Source: Ornithinimicrobium sufpigmenti (GTDB taxonomy: Bacteria; Actinomycetota; Actinomycetes; Actinomycetales; Dermatophilaceae). From it: a stretch of DNA of 64,000 nucleotides. Under the pieces are notes generated by a model. The model saw only the letters and a list, made by a program, of their open reading frames with translations. It had not been told where the DNA came from and did not search any database. The first letter of the stretch is position 1. Every line of letters starts with the position of its first letter. Shown here piece by piece: positions 8,690 through 16,230 of this stretch. The stretch is taken from assembly GCF_004322775.1 (NCBI RefSeq), contig NZ_CP036403.1, positions 3,782,001 to 3,846,000 on the forward strand. The letters run 5' to 3'. The translations under genes were made by a program, and so were the position numbers.

Positions 8690-9625
8690 TCAGGCGAGAG
8701 CCAGCATGCCGAGGTTACGAGGTAGGTCGCTGTACAGGTAGCCCCCGGTCAGAAGCGTGACCCTGCGCCGGAGAAAGGTCTGTTCCTCGGTCCGTACGAA
8801 GCGCTCGACCCGAGCCCGCGCCGTAGCCGGGAGCTCGTCGCCGAACTGGTCGATAAGCGCTTGCGCCTGAAGCCGGCGCATGTCCATGCCGTGCCTGACT
8901 GCCGCCATCTTGCCGGGCGCCTTGGCGTACGAGGTGAGCTTGACTTCCTTCTGATCCGAGGAGTTGTTGCCGTGAAGTCGGTAGCTCATCGTCTGCTCAT
9001 GCATCGGTGCGACGTGACCGAAGACGTTCGCAACGAGCATCATCCACCAGTCGTGCCCGGTGACCTGATCCACTGGGACGGGCACGGAGCGACGGATGAG
9101 GGCAGCGTTGGCACCGGTAGCGCAGCCCAGCATCGGAGGGCAGACCAACAGCCCGCCTAAGGACTGAGCGATCGACGGTCGGATCTTCTTGTACTCCCAG
9201 TAGGAGTCGCCCTTCGCGGCCCCCGCCCCGTCGATCAGACGCACATCCGAGAAGACGAGGGCCGGGACGTCGACCCCGTGCTCCGCCTCCATCCTCTGCA
9301 GGGCAGACACGGTTCGCCTGACCTTGTCCGCGTCCCAGACATCGTCCGCGTCAGCGAACAGCACGTGGGCCGAAGTCGACAGCTCCATCAAGACGGCATA
9401 GTTCGCCTTGGCGGAGCCGCTGGGTCGTGGCTGAAGGTGCAGGCGCATCCGACCCTCGAAAATGGGCTCATATCGCTGCAGGATTTCGACAGTCCTGTCC
9501 TGCGAGCAGTCATCACTGACGATCAACGAGAAGGGGCTGGTCTGTGCCAGGAGCGAGTCCAACATCGGCTCCAAGTAGGCCTCGTTGTTGTAGGTCGCCA
9601 TCAGGACCTCAACGCTCAAAGACAT
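8690..9625 (-). CDS. Glycosyltransferase family 2 (rhamnosyl/EpsE-like)
   Basis: 311-residue GT-A transferase. VEVLMATYNNEAYLEPMLDSL opens the protein in slightly varied family form, SDDCSQDRT is the donor loop, and the DxD site is in LFADADDVW near residue 92. GHDWWMMLVA in the second half is the usual acceptor-side histidine-aspartate segment of the rhamnosyltransferase-like subgroup. It is transcribed towards the acyltransferase gene and away from nothing obvious; the membrane-protein gene upstream on the same strand ends 42 bases earlier, so the two may be one transcript. Probably contributes a sugar to the glycan of this locus. Confidence 0.85.
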   Translation of the reverse strand: MSLSVEVLMATYNNEAYLEPMLDSLLAQTSPFSLIVSDDCSQDRTVEILQRYEPIFEGRMRLHLQPRPSGSAKANYAVLMELSTSAHVLFADADDVWDADKVRRTVSALQRMEAEHGVDVPALVFSDVRLIDGAGAAKGDSYWEYKKIRPSIAQSLGGLLVCPPMLGCATGANAALIRRSVPVPVDQVTGHDWWMMLVANVFGHVAPMHEQTMSYRLHGNNSSDQKEVKLTSYAKAPGKMAAVRHGMDMRRLQAQALIDQFGDELPATARARVERFVRTEEQTFLRRRVTLLTGGYLYSDLPRNLGMLALA

Positions 9626-9667
9626 CAGCTACCTCATCGTCGGGCCGAGAAACACGGAGAGGTCATC

Positions 9668-10441
9668 CTACTCACGGTGATCGGCGGCACCAAGGCGTTG
9701 CAGGTCCGGTGGGGCGCCTGCGTTCATGGCCGCGGCCGCGTGGTCATTGAGCCGCATCCACGCCTCTACGACAAAGAGCAGGAAACCCAACCCCAGCAAA
9801 AGCTCGACCGGCTCCTGAAACCGCGGTGGCCCTTCCCCCAGCGCAACGCCGAGGGCACGTCCGGCAGGGGCGACGTAGTCAACGTACGCGTAGTACGCCA
9901 GGGCTGGAAGGAACCACCAGAACAGCTCCTTGGACGGCGCGAACGCATACCAGGGACGCAACCACGCCACCCTGCGTGCCACCCAGCGGCCGACGCCGAT
10001 CCCCCACACGCCGATCACGATGTACAGGCCGTGGAGTGCATACCGACCCAGCAGATTATGCAGGTTCGCCTCGTCCTGCTGGTTCGCGGCGACAAGTGCC
10101 GGGGGCCCTTCGAAGCCCAGGATGCGCTGGCCCCAGCTGATCTCCTCCCCTGCGATGAAGAAGAACGCGCCGCACAGGAGCACGTACGCGACAGCGTTGA
10201 GTCGTAGGCCGGAGGTCCACCAGCGTGGCACCAGTGCGGCAGCGACCGCGAGCGCCACCAGGTAAGTCACGACCGTGGCCCACTCGACCGCCCGGTCCTC
10301 ACCTGTCGCCCACAGATAGCCGTCGAGGTGGACGAGATACAGCGCGTAGGCGCCGAGCAGAGCAAGCGCGGGGCCTGCTACGAGGAGGACGCGAAAAACG
10401 GCAGGAAAATGACGCCACGGGGAACGCTGGGTGAACTGCAT
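9668..10441 (-). CDS. Uncharacterised multi-pass membrane protein with EEISWGQR motif
   Basis: 257 residues, about six membrane segments (FRVLLVAGPALALLGAYAL, WATVVTYLVALAVAAAL, AVAYVLLCGAFFFIAG, LHGLYIVIGVWGIGV, ELFWWFLPALAYYAYV, LLLGLGFLLFVVEAW). Polar residues rarely tolerated in membranes are clustered in GEEISWGQRI at the end of the third helix and in ANQQDEANLHNLLG just after it. I recall this E-E-x-S-W-G-Q-R plus N-x-x-E-x-N-x-H-N pair from bacterial proteins of unknown function, but no activity is known to me. The acidic and histidine residues suggest a membrane-embedded catalytic or metal site (inference). A -10-like TACCAT ends five bases before the ATG. Confidence 0.75.
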   Translation of the reverse strand: MQFTQRSPWRHFPAVFRVLLVAGPALALLGAYALYLVHLDGYLWATGEDRAVEWATVVTYLVALAVAAALVPRWWTSGLRLNAVAYVLLCGAFFFIAGEEISWGQRILGFEGPPALVAANQQDEANLHNLLGRYALHGLYIVIGVWGIGVGRWVARRVAWLRPWYAFAPSKELFWWFLPALAYYAYVDYVAPAGRALGVALGEGPPRFQEPVELLLGLGFLLFVVEAWMRLNDHAAAAMNAGAPPDLQRLGAADHRE

Positions 10442-10446
10442 GCCGC

Positions 10447-10452
10447 ATGGTA
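10447..10452 (-). promoter_or_regulatory. Possible -10 box of a leaderless transcript
   Basis: TACCAT on the minus strand ends five bases before the ATG of the EEISWGQR membrane protein, too close for a ribosome site, so transcription would begin at or next to the start codon. No clear -35 was found. Confidence 0.35.
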
Positions 10453-10529
10453 GCGACCCATCACGGATCCGTATAGGGCCCGTCTTGAAACCGGTTCAAG
10501 GAGAATGCACAACCTCCGAGGCGCGGAGG

Positions 10530-11795
10530 TCACGCCCGGGATCCACCTCCTGCCACTCGTCGCTGGTCGTTCACCCACAGGTCTAACAGCCCGCCGAAGT
10601 GGGCCATGAACTTCTCCTGCTCGTGCTGGGGATAGGTCGCCCGGACCGTGTCCTCGAGCAGCTGCTGGAAGGCCGGGGAGTCAACCCACTCCAGCACGCG
10701 CTCCGGCAGGTGAGGCAGGTGCGTCTCGCACCACTCCCAGTAGCGGTCCGCCTCGAACTCCTGGTCCGCGAGCTGGCGGTAGGCCTGCATCTTCTCCAGA
10801 TAGGTGCGGTCAGGGTCGTCGGCGATGTCGAAGTAGGTGCGGGGGTCACGGACGCCGATCTTCGGCCGTCGGCCGGTCACCAGGCAGTAGGCCGACCAGC
10901 GCACCAGCGCCGTGATCGCCCAGGGGAAGTAGTAGTGCAGCGAGGTGACCGCGACGTCGGGGCAGGCGTTGGCGTAGTCGATGGGGTGCACCTCGTCGCC
11001 GGCCACGAGCATCTCCGCGGAGTTGAACTCCCAGCCGAAGAAGGCGTTGACCACCTTGCTCACCGTCTCGGCCTCCCACCCCGCCTGGGGGGAGAGGAAG
11101 TCGTGCGTGACGGCATACCGGTTGTGCATGGGCTGCTCGGGCCGGAAGTCCATCACCATGGTCTCCGGGCCGATGGTCAGCGCCCGGGCGAAGTGTTCGT
11201 AGTCGACCGTGGCCTGCAGGTGCATGAGCATGTTGCCCGACTCGTCGTAGGCACGGTGCAGCGTCTCGACGTCGTCGACCCGGGACACCCCCCGCCAACC
11301 GCCACCGTCGAACGGCTTCATGAAGAGCGGGTAGCCGACCTCTTCGGCGATGGCCTCCAGGTCGAAGGGGTCGTTGTAGCGCGCCGCCGTATAGGCCCAC
11401 CGGGTGTTGTCGACCGGGTTCTTGTAGGGCACGAGCACGGTCTTGGGAATCTTCATCCCCAGGCGCAGCATCGCCACGTACGCGCTGTGCTTCTCCATCG
11501 CCTGGAAGGTGAAGGGGCTGTTGAGCAGGTAGGTGTCGTTCATCAGCGACGCCTTCTTCAGCCACTCGCGCGGGTGGTAGTACCAGTACGCCAGCCGGTC
11601 GATCACCAGGCCGTAGCGCACCGGGTCGGTCAGGTCGAAGGGATGGATCCGCACCCGTTCGGAGGTGAAGGTGTGGGTGGTGCCCTTGACGTCCAGCGGC
11701 CCGACGAGCGAGAGGATGGACTCGAACGCCCGCGGCCAGTCCTCCTCCGCGCCCAGGAGCAGACCGATCAGGTGGGTCTTCACGTCGTTGACCAT
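10530..11795 (-). CDS. ATP-grasp domain protein (RimK-like carboxylate-amine ligase candidate)
   Basis: About 421 residues from the ATG at 11795 (MVNDVKTHLIGLL); a GTG 12 codons upstream is possible but adds a sequence unlike the rest. The ATP-grasp core lies mid-protein: EEVGYPLFMKPFDGGGWRGV gives the lysine and glycine-rich loop, and EMLVAGDEVHPIDYANACPD holds the acidic metal ligands and conserved D-x-A-N. Members join a carboxylate to an amine using ATP with an acylphosphate intermediate. No peptide carrier is visible. It diverges from a small membrane-protein gene and a COG4947-type esterase, a pairing that recurs in actinobacteria as far as I recall. Substrate unknown. Confidence 0.8.
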   Translation of the reverse strand: MVNDVKTHLIGLLLGAEEDWPRAFESILSLVGPLDVKGTTHTFTSERVRIHPFDLTDPVRYGLVIDRLAYWYYHPREWLKKASLMNDTYLLNSPFTFQAMEKHSAYVAMLRLGMKIPKTVLVPYKNPVDNTRWAYTAARYNDPFDLEAIAEEVGYPLFMKPFDGGGWRGVSRVDDVETLHRAYDESGNMLMHLQATVDYEHFARALTIGPETMVMDFRPEQPMHNRYAVTHDFLSPQAGWEAETVSKVVNAFFGWEFNSAEMLVAGDEVHPIDYANACPDVAVTSLHYYFPWAITALVRWSAYCLVTGRRPKIGVRDPRTYFDIADDPDRTYLEKMQAYRQLADQEFEADRYWEWCETHLPHLPERVLEWVDSPAFQQLLEDTVRATYPQHEQEKFMAHFGGLLDLWVNDQRRVAGGGSRA

Positions 11796-11916
11796 GGAGG
11801 CACGGTAGCGGCTGGGGGAGCCGGGCACCACAGGATCTCGCTGGTAGGCTGCATGGGTCCCCTTGCCGCGCGGTTGCGGCTCGATGCCCCTTTACCTGTT
11901 TCGAGAGTGCTGCTAC

Positions 11917-12117
11917 GTGTTTTCCGGCCTTGACCAGACGGCGTTGCTCTGGATCGGCATCGGTCTCCTCGTCGTCCTCGCCGGGGCCTGGCTCGCCATC
12001 TCGATGTCGTCGAGCCGGGACGTCCTCGGCGGAATCCCGTTGATTCTCGACCAGGCCGAGGACGAGCTGGAGGACGATGACGAGGACGAGGACGAGAGCG
12101 GCACGCGCGCGGGCTGA
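11917..12117 (+). CDS. Small single-helix membrane protein with acidic tail
   Basis: 66 residues from a GTG at 11917 that follows a weak GAGAG; an ATG at 11884 in frame would add 11 residues. It consists of one strong helix (ALLWIGIGLLVVLAGAWLA) and a highly acidic C-terminal tail (EDELEDDDEDEDE). Not recognised as a named family. It sits between the ATP-grasp and esterase genes and ends 58 bases before the esterase start. Possibly a membrane partner of these enzymes; this is context only. Confidence 0.55.
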   Translation: MFSGLDQTALLWIGIGLLVVLAGAWLAISMSSSRDVLGGIPLILDQAEDELEDDDEDEDESGTRAG

Positions 12118-12175
12118 ACGCTCGCTATGGCAGGCTTTACCCCTGACCGGAGCCCACCCGATCGAGGAGGACGGT

Positions 12176-12919
12176 ATGGAGCGCGTGCAGGTCGACCTTG
12201 ACACCGAGGGCACTGGCCGGGGCACCGTGATCCGCTACGGACACTGGGGCCGGCCGGTGCTGGTCTTCCCCTCCGAAGCCGGTCGCGCCTGGGACTTCGA
12301 GAACAACGGCATGGTCGAGCCCATCAGGACGCTCATCGAAGCCGGCCGCGTCAAGGTCTACTGCGTCGACGCGATCGACCACCTCACGTGGAGCTGCAAC
12401 ACCCTGCCGACCGAGGAGCGGGCCCGCCGCCACCGGGTCTACGAGCGCTGGCTCCTCGAGACCGTCGTCCCCCGCATCAACGCCGACTCACCCGGTCATG
12501 CGGGAATCGTCACGGTCGGGGCCAGCATGGGCGGCTACCACGCGGTCCACATGGGCCTGACGCGTCCGGACGTCTTCCCGGTAGCGATCAGCCTCTCGGC
12601 AAACTTCGACCCGACCAGCTGGCACGGATGGGGTGAGTTCGGCGAGGCGACCTATTTCGCCAACCCCACGGCCTACGTCGCGGGCATGGAGGGGGATCAC
12701 CTGGCCTGGGTGCGCGCCCACGCCAACATCCTGCTCGTCGTGGGTCAGGGGCCCTTCGAGGTGCACCCCACCCAGTCCCTGCCCGGCGCCCACCGGATGG
12801 CGCACATCCTCGCCGACAAGGGGATCCCCCACGAGCTGGACGTCTGGGGCTTCGACAGCGCTCATGACTGGCCCTGGTGGCGCAAGCAGCTAGAACACCA
12901 CCTCCCCCGCTTCTGCTGA
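12176..12919 (+). CDS. Alpha/beta-hydrolase esterase of COG4947 type
   Basis: 247 residues from the ATG at 12176, preceded by GAGGAGG with five bases spacing; longer readings upstream lack this. The fold markers are present: RPVLVFPSEAGRAWDFEN near residue 25, the nucleophile elbow G-A-S-M-G-G around residue 120, an aspartate in the late strand and the final histidine in SAHDWPWW. No signal peptide, so cytoplasmic. Proteins of this group are annotated as putative esterases without a defined substrate. Close to, and divergent from, the ATP-grasp ligase gene. Confidence 0.82.
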   Translation: MERVQVDLDTEGTGRGTVIRYGHWGRPVLVFPSEAGRAWDFENNGMVEPIRTLIEAGRVKVYCVDAIDHLTWSCNTLPTEERARRHRVYERWLLETVVPRINADSPGHAGIVTVGASMGGYHAVHMGLTRPDVFPVAISLSANFDPTSWHGWGEFGEATYFANPTAYVAGMEGDHLAWVRAHANILLVVGQGPFEVHPTQSLPGAHRMAHILADKGIPHELDVWGFDSAHDWPWWRKQLEHHLPRFC

Positions 12920-12971
12920 GGGTGGGATCCCCCGCTGAGGGGCGGGTCCCGCGCTGAGGGCGGGATCTCGC
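12915..12971. repeat. 19-bp tandem repeat, three copies
   Basis: Three adjoining units start at 12915, 12934 and 12953, each beginning gctgaggg and followed by a G-rich then C-rich half (tgggatcc, gcgggtccc, cgggatctc). The first copy contains the stop codon of the esterase gene. Confidence 0.8.
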
Positions 12972-12984
12972 GCGGTGTCGGGGC

Positions 12985-13013
12985 GCCTCCCGCCGGTCAC
13001 GGCGGCAGGAGGC
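12985..13013. terminator. Hairpin downstream of the esterase gene
   Basis: The arms gcctcccgccg and cggcggcaggaggc pair over 11 positions with one mismatch around a short loop. There is no T-run. It lies between the convergent esterase and small secreted-protein genes and could end both transcripts. Confidence 0.45.
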
Positions 13014-13083
13014 ACCCAGGGCAGGAGACTGCACTACGCAGCCCCTACCGACCGGTAACACTAGCAGCACCCTGGCGACTGCG

Positions 13084-13278
13084 TCAGGGGGATGGTGGGC
13101 CCGGCGGTTGAGTCGGCAGGTGAGCCGGCAGCTCCCAGTGCTGCAGCACGCCGCCGTCGACGTGGAGGGAGCTCGCAGATGCGACGTCGTGCGCACCAAG
13201 AATTCCGAGGAGTGCGCCGAGCAGCGCCGCAGACGCGAGGAATTTAATCACCTGAACCGGCTTTCTTTTCGGCGCCAC
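13084..13278 (-). CDS. Small secreted protein with SLxVDGG motif
   Basis: 64 residues from a GTG at 13278 (MAPKRKPVQV). A basic start is followed by a hydrophobic core (FLASAALLGALLGILGA) and the segment ASASSLHVDGGVLQHW, then a proline-rich end. The S-L-x-V-D-G-G-V-x-Q motif after the probable cleavage site is shared with the other small secreted protein on the far side of the signal peptidase gene. The start overlaps the peptidase gene end by 35 bases, so the three genes are one operon. It resembles substrates of SipW-type peptidases, but is short and may be a minor or accessory form. Function unknown. Confidence 0.6.
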   Translation of the reverse strand: MAPKRKPVQVIKFLASAALLGALLGILGAHDVASASSLHVDGGVLQHWELPAHLPTQPPGPPSP

Positions 13279-13822
13279 TCTTCTGCTTCCCGGGCTGGGG
13301 ATCCCTGAGAAGCAGCCACATGGTGAACGCTCCACCCGCCAACCCCGCCGCGACCGGCGGGCTGAACAAGGTCATCACGACGCGGCCGCCGGAGGGGACG
13401 TGCAACCAGAGTGAACCTTCAATGTCTTCGGCTGCCGGAGACCATTCGTCGATTTCGTCACGGTTGTCTCCCTGAATAACGAATCGCTCCGGCGTACCGT
13501 CGACGATGCGGTGGATGATCAGCACACCGGCGCTGGGCTCGCCCTCGGGCACCGGGAAGACCACGATGTCACCGACCGCATACTCGGCACGCTCCCGGAG
13601 GATCACCAGGTCGCCGTTGTAGAGGGTTGGCTCCATGCTCTCGCCGCTCACCACGATGAAGCTGGCCGGCCCACCGAGCTGGGTCGGCCGGAGAGTGAAG
13701 GCCCACGCCACAAGGACGAGGGCGATAGCGAGCCACCCCAGGAGGGAGCGAGCCCGGCGCCGCGTTCTGGTGTTGGCCGGGCCGGACCGTGGCGGCCGTA
13801 ACCCAGCGGTGACGGCCGCCAC
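13244..13822 (-). CDS. sipW: Signal peptidase I, SipW/ER type
   Basis: 192 residues. A basic N-terminus leads to a membrane helix (GWLAIALVLVAWAFTL, about 29-44), then the catalytic box SGESMEPTL with Ser62. The general base region reads IIHRIV with His104 where ordinary bacterial signal peptidases have lysine, the hallmark of the ER/archaeal/SipW branch, and the late GDNRDEID box has the conserved Asp. A second hydrophobic stretch (VAAGLAGGAFTMWLLL) is near the C-terminus. It would cleave the exported proteins encoded on each side. GTG start eight bases after the upstream stop. Good match to the family; symbol is by analogy. Confidence 0.85.
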   Translation of the reverse strand: MAAVTAGLRPPRSGPANTRTRRRARSLLGWLAIALVLVAWAFTLRPTQLGGPASFIVVSGESMEPTLYNGDLVILRERAEYAVGDIVVFPVPEGEPSAGVLIIHRIVDGTPERFVIQGDNRDEIDEWSPAAEDIEGSLWLHVPSGGRVVMTLFSPPVAAGLAGGAFTMWLLLRDPQPGKQKSGAEKKAGSGD

Positions 13823-13830
13823 GGCTCAGA

Positions 13831-14193
13831 TCACCCGTCGATCCAGATGCGCACGGAGTCCAGGGCGCCCGCGTCCTGGTGCGGGCTGAGCGTGAACGTC
13901 TCCGTGCCGGTGGAACCGACGGTCACGCTCTGCTGCTTGGCCATCAGGTTGGTCCGGATGAACATCTCTGCACCGTCGCACTTCTCGTCGATGTCGGTGA
14001 CCCGGAGCTTCTGCACCGTGCTGTTGTCTGTCTCGAGAACGTACTCTACCTTTACGCCGTCCGTGTCACAGCGGAGGTCCCCGTCGAGACCCACCTGCAT
14101 GACGCCGCCGTCCACCGTCAGCGACGCTGCCGAGGCGAAGGCGAGGGAGGCGACGGCGGTGCCTCCGAGGACTGCAAGAACTAGCTTCTTCAC
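13831..14193 (-). CDS. SipW-dependent-type secreted protein
   Basis: 120 residues from a GTG at 14193 with AGAAGG about eight bases upstream; an upstream ATG at 14298 is not supported by a ribosome site. Signal peptide KKLVLAVLGGTAVASLAFA is followed by SAASLTVDGGVMQVG, then a mature domain with a likely beta-rich pattern and two cysteines (DLRCDTD, DEKCDGA). It ends in FTLSPHQDAGALDSVRIWIDG. The post-signal motif is shared with the small protein two genes downstream. By analogy with TasA-type systems this may be a surface or fibre subunit (inference). First gene of the three-gene unit. Confidence 0.7.
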   Translation of the reverse strand: MKKLVLAVLGGTAVASLAFASAASLTVDGGVMQVGLDGDLRCDTDGVKVEYVLETDNSTVQKLRVTDIDEKCDGAEMFIRTNLMAKQQSVTVGSTGTETFTLSPHQDAGALDSVRIWIDG

Positions 14194-14259
14194 GGGATTG
14201 CCCTTCTTGATGTCTGGTGGAGTGACTCTCCACCGGTGCCAAGAACATAAACCACGATC

Positions 14260-14285
14260 ACCGTTTCCGTAGGTCACGAAACGGT
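14260..14285. promoter_or_regulatory. Inverted repeat upstream of the secreted-protein operon
   Basis: The arms accgtttc and gaaacggt are perfect complements separated by ten bases, and each is flanked outside by a GATC at nearby positions. It lies about 67 bases upstream of the GTG of the SipW-dependent protein, a reasonable place for an operator. The binding factor is unknown. Confidence 0.35.
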
Positions 14286-14694
14286 AACGATCAGGCAATC
14301 GATATGCATATCCCCTCCTTCCCCTGGGTAAAGCAAGAGTTTATGCGACGTAAATGCGACATAAGCCCAGATCGGCCACGTCTGCCTAGACACCCAGGAC
14401 CGCGACCTATATGGGTTTCCCGCCCGAAAGCGTGCCGGAGCCCCGTCTGGAGGGGCTCGGAGGGCCCGGAGGCGACCCCCTTGCATACCTCGCAAAAATC
14501 ATTCTGGAGGATGACGAACCTCGCGAAACCCTCGTCCACACTTGTCTGGTGCAGCAGCAGGGACCGGTCCTCGTCGTAGAGGCCAGGGACAACGAGAGCA
14601 ACGGTCGACCCGTGGGACCAGCCACTCTCGTGGCCCTCGACAACGCGACTGTGCGGGTGGATCACAGGGACACCACCCCGACCTTGCTGCCGCA

Positions 14695-14738
14695 TGTGCT
14701 CGTCCCTGTCGCCGCAGGGGGCGACAGGGACGAGCACA
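14695..14738. terminator. 19-bp perfect hairpin
   Basis: tgtgctcgtccctgtcgcc pairs without mismatch with ggcgacagggacgagcaca across a six-base loop (gcaggg). No T-run follows on either strand. It lies about 190 bases before the histidine kinase gene, and could insulate that gene or end a transcript crossing the intergenic region. Confidence 0.5.
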
Positions 14739-14928
14739 AGACGACGAACCGTGACAGCACGTCCGCCGCCGTGGTGCCGATGGTGCACTCGGCGGCGGAC
14801 AGGTCCGGTCCCGGTGAGTGGGTCCATGGTCGCCGGCCAGGACCCGTACGTCCGTTACCCCGAGATATACGTCGCCGTGCTGCCGTAGGTTGAGCCTTCC
14901 GAGCAGGACGCACCGAAGGGAGGCTCGC

Positions 14929-16230
14929 GTGAACCGTGACAGCGAGCTCGCTGCGGTCGCCCAGGGTGCGGTCACCTTCTCGCGGGAAGCCCCCTCGGGA
15001 ACGTTGCCGTTCGGCATCCGCTGGCGCGACCTGCTCATCGTCGTGCTGGCGTTCATCGGCGACCTCTTCTTCCTCGGGGTGTTCACCAACGAGCTGAACA
15101 CCCGCCACGGGGACGCTCCCGTCTCGCCGGTCGTGGCGGTGGTCGTGGTGGCGGCGATGGCCACGGCCCTGCTCTGGCGGTGGCGCGCCGGCTTCCCCGT
15201 GCTGGTCTACGTGCTCGCCATCACGGTCGGGCTCATCCTGTGGGTGCAGGAGTCGCTGCCGATCATCTGCGTGCTCGTCGCCCTGTACGCCGCGGCCCGT
15301 GACGCGAGCCACCGGACCGCCGCGCTGGTCCTGGGCGTCGGCCTCGGCGCCGTCGCGATCTCCACGGCTGCGGTGGTCAGCAACGACGGCGTCCGCGACC
15401 TGCAGTTCTCCGACGTGGCCCTCCCCGCCGGGGTGCTGGCCAGCGTCATGCTCATGGTGTGGATCTTCGCCCGCCGCGAGCAGCACGCCTCCCGTCGGGC
15501 GGCGGCGCTGGCCACCCAGATGGACGCGCACGCCGAGCTCGCCACCCGGGCCGAGCGGGAGCGGATCGCTCGCGAGCTGCACGACATCCTCGCTCACTCG
15601 GTGAGCGCGATGATGATGCAGGCTGCCGGAGCCCGCGCCCTCGGCCATACCGTCGCCGACGAACAGCCACCGGACGAGCGGGTGCAGACGATTCTTGAGG
15701 CGTTGAGCAGCATCGAGACGACCGGCTCGCAGAGCTTGCGCGAGCTGCACCGACTGCTGGGTACCTCGGTGTCGGCCGCACCGGAGCTTGAGGTGGCTGG
15801 GCCGAGCGAGCCGCCAGGATTGGCCCAGCTGGACGACCTCGTGCGCACCGGTCGGCGCAGCGGACTCATGGTGAATGTGCACCGGACCGGGACGCCAGGG
15901 GAGCTGGACCCCTCTGTGGGGATCGCCGCCTACCGGACCGTGCAGGAGTCGTTGACGAACGCACTCAAGCACCTGGGGCGGGGCGCGGTCGTGGACATCC
16001 ACGAGTGCTGGGACGAGCGGGAGGTCCGAGTGCAGGTGCGCTGCCGGGGAGGACGGGACAGCATGCGGGTCGATGCACCGCAAGGTGGCCTGGGGCTACG
16101 CGGCCTGCGGGAGCGGGTGGAGCTGGCCGGGGGCACCTTCGAGGCGGGCTGGCTGGATGACCAGTTCGTGACCACCGCTCTGCTGCCACAGTCTGCCGCC
16201 CGGAGCGGCGCTCGGGAGGAGGAGTCATGA
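14929..16230 (+). CDS. Sensor histidine kinase, NarL-type system
   Basis: 433 residues from a GTG preceded by GAAGGGAGG. Five or so N-terminal helices (about 30-180) form a membrane sensor without a large outside loop. The HisKA_3 dimerisation helix reads ERERIARELHDILAHSVS with the phosphorylated His218, and a divergent HATPase follows: VQESLTNALKHL (N box) and GGLGLRGLRERVELAGG (G box). The intervening region is short. It overlaps the response regulator by four bases (ATGA). The signal is unknown; many actinobacterial pairs of this type sense envelope stress. Confidence 0.9.
   Translation: MNRDSELAAVAQGAVTFSREAPSGTLPFGIRWRDLLIVVLAFIGDLFFLGVFTNELNTRHGDAPVSPVVAVVVVAAMATALLWRWRAGFPVLVYVLAITVGLILWVQESLPIICVLVALYAAARDASHRTAALVLGVGLGAVAISTAAVVSNDGVRDLQFSDVALPAGVLASVMLMVWIFARREQHASRRAAALATQMDAHAELATRAERERIARELHDILAHSVSAMMMQAAGARALGHTVADEQPPDERVQTILEALSSIETTGSQSLRELHRLLGTSVSAAPELEVAGPSEPPGLAQLDDLVRTGRRSGLMVNVHRTGTPGELDPSVGIAAYRTVQESLTNALKHLGRGAVVDIHECWDEREVRVQVRCRGGRDSMRVDAPQGGLGLRGLRERVELAGGTFEAGWLDDQFVTTALLPQSAARSGAREEES

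Larger units (their letters stand above)
14194..14928. other. 735-base intergenic region
   Basis: This stretch holds the presumed promoter and operator of the minus-strand secreted-protein operon, an AT-richer patch at about 14300-14365, and a 19-bp perfect hairpin at 14695-14738. Two overlapping open frames cross it in opposite directions (minus 14291-14827 and plus 14411-14893). Both have high third-position GC in part, but neither has a recognisable family, a good ribosome site or a hydrophobic pattern, so neither is called. Confidence 0.5.

Noticed and set aside
10484..10500. Dyad cttgaa-accgg-ttcaag between the membrane-protein and ATP-grasp genes, considered as an SOS (LexA) box
   Set aside because: It lacks the actinobacterial GAAC-N4-GTTC spacing; six-base arms only. 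Too weak to call as an operator or terminator.
11796..12175. Longer N-terminal versions of the ATP-grasp and esterase proteins
   Set aside because: The added residues are low in conservation-like features, and the internal starts have a better family match or a clear GAGGAGG site.
14411..14893. Plus-strand frame of 160 codons (and the minus frame 14291-14827) as genes
   Set aside because: No ribosome site, no known family and mutually exclusive. Reported only as an ambiguous region.
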